A stretch of DNA of 14,574 bases from an uncultured Clostridia bacterium (lineage in GTDB: Bacteria > Bacillota > Clostridia > TANB77 > CAG-508): positions 1-14,574 of the forward strand of contig CAJUSU010000028.1 in NCBI GenBank assembly GCA_910589185.1, in the 5' to 3' direction. Below are positions 11,987 to 14,574 of this stretch, piece by piece. Position numbers and translations under genes: made by a program. Numbering within the stretch: position 1 is the first letter of the stretch; every line of letters starts with the position of its first letter. A model generated the notes under the pieces. It ran no database searches. It saw nothing but the letters and a program-made list of their open reading frames with translations, and was not told the DNA's origin.

Positions 11987-14574
11987 TTAGTTAATTGAAA
12001 TATTGAAATAGCCAATATCAATTAAATACTGAAAATAATTTTTAATATAATGGATATCAATATAAGGCCATTCAAAACCAGTTTTATATAGAAATTCTTT
12101 GGTAAAATCAGACTTAATAGCAACATCAGATTGATAAACCAATTTTCTATCACTACTTAAATCATTGATAATACCCTCTACTAATTGCCTTCTATCTGGA
12201 TCTTCTAAAATAGATTGTATTGTAGCAGCAAATTCTTCTTCAGATACTAGCTTAGTAGGAATACCAATTTCAGATAACATATCAAATAATCTATCTAAAT
12301 AAACTTGCTTTTCATTTAATAAATGGAAAACAGTATAATCTTTGTTAAAGTGACTAGCAATGTTAATAATAGCGTCACCGCAATAGTCGATTGGTGTAAA
12401 CTCACAATATAGATGCAATAAATCTTTTGGGAATACACCAATTTGTAAAAAGGATTTTAAACGATTTACAAAAGCATTTTCGAAGTGATTTTGTTGGAAT
12501 TTTCCCTCCGAAAATCTACTCGTTAAATTTCCCATTCTTAAAATACAAGCTTCAAGTCCTTCTGCAATAGCATCAAAAACCACTCTCTCCGCTTCGAATT
12601 TACTCTTAACATACAAATTCTCAAGATTTTGACCAATATAGAAATTAGATTCATCATAATCCATTTCATGTTCAAAGTGATTCTCAATATTAGCACCTTC
12701 TGCTAAGTTATTTCCAGAAACACTAATAGTAGAAATGTGTAGTAATTTAGCATGAAATTCTTTTGCAAACTCTACCATATTCTTGGTTCCATTGACATTG
12801 ATTTCTTCAAACTCTTGATAGATACCATAATGTTTTACAAGTGCGGCACTATGAATAACTGTATGGATAGTATTACCAAGTGTGCGATAATCTTCATCAG
12901 ACAATCCTAAGTGAGGAGAAGTAATATCACCATCTACTAAAATAATTCTATCGTCTACAAGGATATCATACTTGTTCTCAAAATAAAAGTGTAAAACATT
13001 AAATAATCTTTCTCTTGCTGTCATACCATTTTTGCCCCTAATTAAACAATAAATTTTTCCACTTTCTTTTTTCATAAAGCTATCTAAAACATGAGCACCT
13101 AAAAATCCAGTAAAACCAGTAAGAAGAACATTTCCTACATCAGTAGGTGTACAAACAATTGGACTAGATAAAGTATTCTTAGCAGTTAAAGCATCATAAC
13201 GAGTATAATCAATCGTATTTTCTTCACATTCCACTTTAGCAGTTGTATGTAGTTGGCGAATTAAAGCTTCCACAGTAGCATATTTAAAAATATCAGAATA
13301 AGAAATATTTAATCCAACACTAATTGCTTCTACTTGTAATTTCATAGCGGTTAATGAATCTCCACCTACTTCAAAAAAGTTATCTGTAATACCAATATGT
13401 TCATTATTTAAAATCTTTTTGAAAAGAGAAAGTAGTAAAGCTTCTTCCTCACAAGTAGGTTCTTTTACTTGTCTAGTATCAATAAAATGTTCAAAGTCAG
13501 TAGGTAAAGCATGTTTATCTACTTTTCCATTTTGGTTGATTGGTAATTTTTTTAATTTCACAAAATAAGTAGGAATCATATAGCTTGGCAAGTAATTACT
13601 TAAATAGTTCTTTAAATCATCAATATCAAAAGAGTTTTTTTCTACAATGTAAGAACAGATATATTTTACTTCATCTATCACTGTAATAGTAGTAAAAGCT
13701 TCTTTGATAGCACTATACTCTGAAATCTTTTGATTAATTTCACTAAGTTCAATTCTAAAACCTCTGATTTTTACTTGATTATCAATTCTACCCATAAACT
13801 CGATATTGCCATCAGGGAACCATCTTACTAAATCTCCTGTTTTGTAAATCATACCACTTCCAAATGGATTTGGAATAAATTTTTCCTTGGTTAATTCTTC
13901 ATTATTCCAATATCCTTTTGCAACACCATCTCCGCCAACCCATAATTCGCCGGGTACACCAATAGGACATAAAAGACCACTAGGTGAAACGACATAGGCA
14001 GTTGAATTAGAAATTGGCTTTCCAATTGGGATAGAAGTATCATAATCTTTATCAATTGTGAAACAACATGAAAAAGTAGTATTTTCAGTAGGTCCATATC
14101 CATCAATCACTGTTAAATTAGGACAAGCCCTTTTCACTTTACTAATATGCTTAGGTGAAACAACATCTCCACCTGTTAGTAATTTAGAAACTCCTTGAAA
14201 CATAGCAGGATTTACTTCAGAAAGCTGATGGAATAGTGGAGCAGTTAGCCATAAGGTTGTAATCTTATTTTTCTGAATATAATTTTCTAGCAAATAAGCA
14301 TCCAATAAATCCTCTTTTTTCATAATATATAATTCAAAGCCATTTAATAAAGCTCCCCATATTTCAAAAGTACAAGCATCAAATACAATAGATCCAGTTT
14401 GCAAAATACGTTCTTCTTTTTCAAAAGTAATAAAGCGATTATTTTTCACTAATCTAACAATATTTTGATGAGTAACAGCAACTCCCTTTGGATTACCAGT
14501 AGAACCAGAAGTATACATAATATAAGCTAAATTGTCTACGTCATAAGAAACTCCTAAATTAGTATTTTCATATT
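11987..14574 (-). CDS. Non-ribosomal peptide synthetase, terminal A-T-R module (5' end outside window)
   Basis: The frame is open to the right edge, so the N-terminus is missing; 861 residues are visible, numbered here from 14572. The adenylation domain runs from core A3 (YTSGSTGNPKG), through A4 FDACTFEIW, A5 DGYGPTEN, A7 YKTGDLVRW, A8 GRIDNQVKIRGFRIEL and A10 NGKVDK. A carrier domain follows with DNFFEVGGDSL, where Ser406 takes phosphopantetheine. The last 380 residues are a thioester reductase domain (short-chain dehydrogenase type): TGFTGFLG cofactor loop (from 485) and the catalytic YxxxK (Tyr654, Lys658). By eye against GrsA, the ten specificity residues read D-A-F-W-L-G-G-T-F-K, one conservative change from the valine code. 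The enzyme should load valine (or a similar aliphatic residue) and release the chain with NAD(P)H as an aldehyde or alcohol. A condensation domain or further modules may precede it. Confidence 0.93.
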   Translation of the reverse strand, partial: YENTNLGVSYDVDNLAYIMYTSGSTGNPKGVAVTHQNIVRLVKNNRFITFEKEERILQTGSIVFDACTFEIWGALLNGFELYIMKKEDLLDAYLLENYIQKNKITTLWLTAPLFHQLSEVNPAMFQGVSKLLTGGDVVSPKHISKVKRACPNLTVIDGYGPTENTTFSCCFTIDKDYDTSIPIGKPISNSTAYVVSPSGLLCPIGVPGELWVGGDGVAKGYWNNEELTKEKFIPNPFGSGMIYKTGDLVRWFPDGNIEFMGRIDNQVKIRGFRIELSEINQKISEYSAIKEAFTTITVIDEVKYICSYIVEKNSFDIDDLKNYLSNYLPSYMIPTYFVKLKKLPINQNGKVDKHALPTDFEHFIDTRQVKEPTCEEEALLLSLFKKILNNEHIGITDNFFEVGGDSLTAMKLQVEAISVGLNISYSDIFKYATVEALIRQLHTTAKVECEENTIDYTRYDALTAKNTLSSPIVCTPTDVGNVLLTGFTGFLGAHVLDSFMKKESGKIYCLIRGKNGMTARERLFNVLHFYFENKYDILVDDRIILVDGDITSPHLGLSDEDYRTLGNTIHTVIHSAALVKHYGIYQEFEEINVNGTKNMVEFAKEFHAKLLHISTISVSGNNLAEGANIENHFEHEMDYDESNFYIGQNLENLYVKSKFEAERVVFDAIAEGLEACILRMGNLTSRFSEGKFQQNHFENAFVNRLKSFLQIGVFPKDLLHLYCEFTPIDYCGDAIINIASHFNKDYTVFHLLNEKQVYLDRLFDMLSEIGIPTKLVSEEEFAATIQSILEDPDRRQLVEGIINDLSSDRKLVYQSDVAIKSDFTKEFLYKTGFEWPYIDIHYIKNYFQYLIDIGYFNISIN

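Overview
The window is very AT-rich DNA of a low-GC Gram-positive type, most likely an anaerobic Clostridia member (inference). The support is strong Shine-Dalgarno sites of the AGGAGG/GGGGTGAT kind, short intergenic gaps with hairpin-plus-T terminators, AGA and A/T-ending codons nearly throughout, and families common in Clostridia: VanW, DUF378, CorA, a YbiT-like ABC-F protein, HD-GYP and gut-type NRPS-reductases. No phage, insertion sequence, CRISPR array or rRNA is visible.

Left part, + strand (1-5895). A membrane-anchored VanW-family protein enters from outside the window and ends at a terminator. A tRNA-Lys(CTT) gene follows with its own promoter and terminator. Next comes a small orphan gene in a block that is clearly richer in GC than its surroundings and is closed by a GC-rich hairpin. 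Then come a CorA-type divalent cation transporter, a two-helix DUF378 membrane protein, a YbiT-like ABC-F ATPase gene broken by a frameshift between its two ATPase halves, and a small zinc-ribbon protein directly behind it.

Middle part (5941-10130). Tex, an RNA-binding transcription accessory protein, has its own promoter and a hairpin in its leader. It converges on a REC/HD-GYP response regulator (- strand) through a shared palindromic terminator. The regulator gene is divergent from a gene for a guanylate-kinase-like P-loop protein (+ strand), which in turn converges on the next - strand operon through another two-way terminator.

Right part, - strand (10172-14574). This is the accessory highlight: the 3' end of a non-ribosomal peptide synthetase, comprising an adenylation domain from core A3 onward, a carrier domain and a terminal NAD(P)H-dependent thioester reductase. 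A 7TM-PAS sensor histidine kinase starts only 12 bases after its stop. The adenylation specificity residues, read by eye, give a valine-type code, so the likely released group is a valine-derived aldehyde (or alcohol). Peptide aldehydes and pyrazinones are the known products of such enzymes in gut Clostridia and staphylococci. The tightly coupled kinase suggests that product formation and signalling are linked. The REC/HD-GYP protein, one gene further along the same strand, is a candidate but unproven partner. The synthetase start, any condensation domain and the operon promoter lie beyond the right edge.
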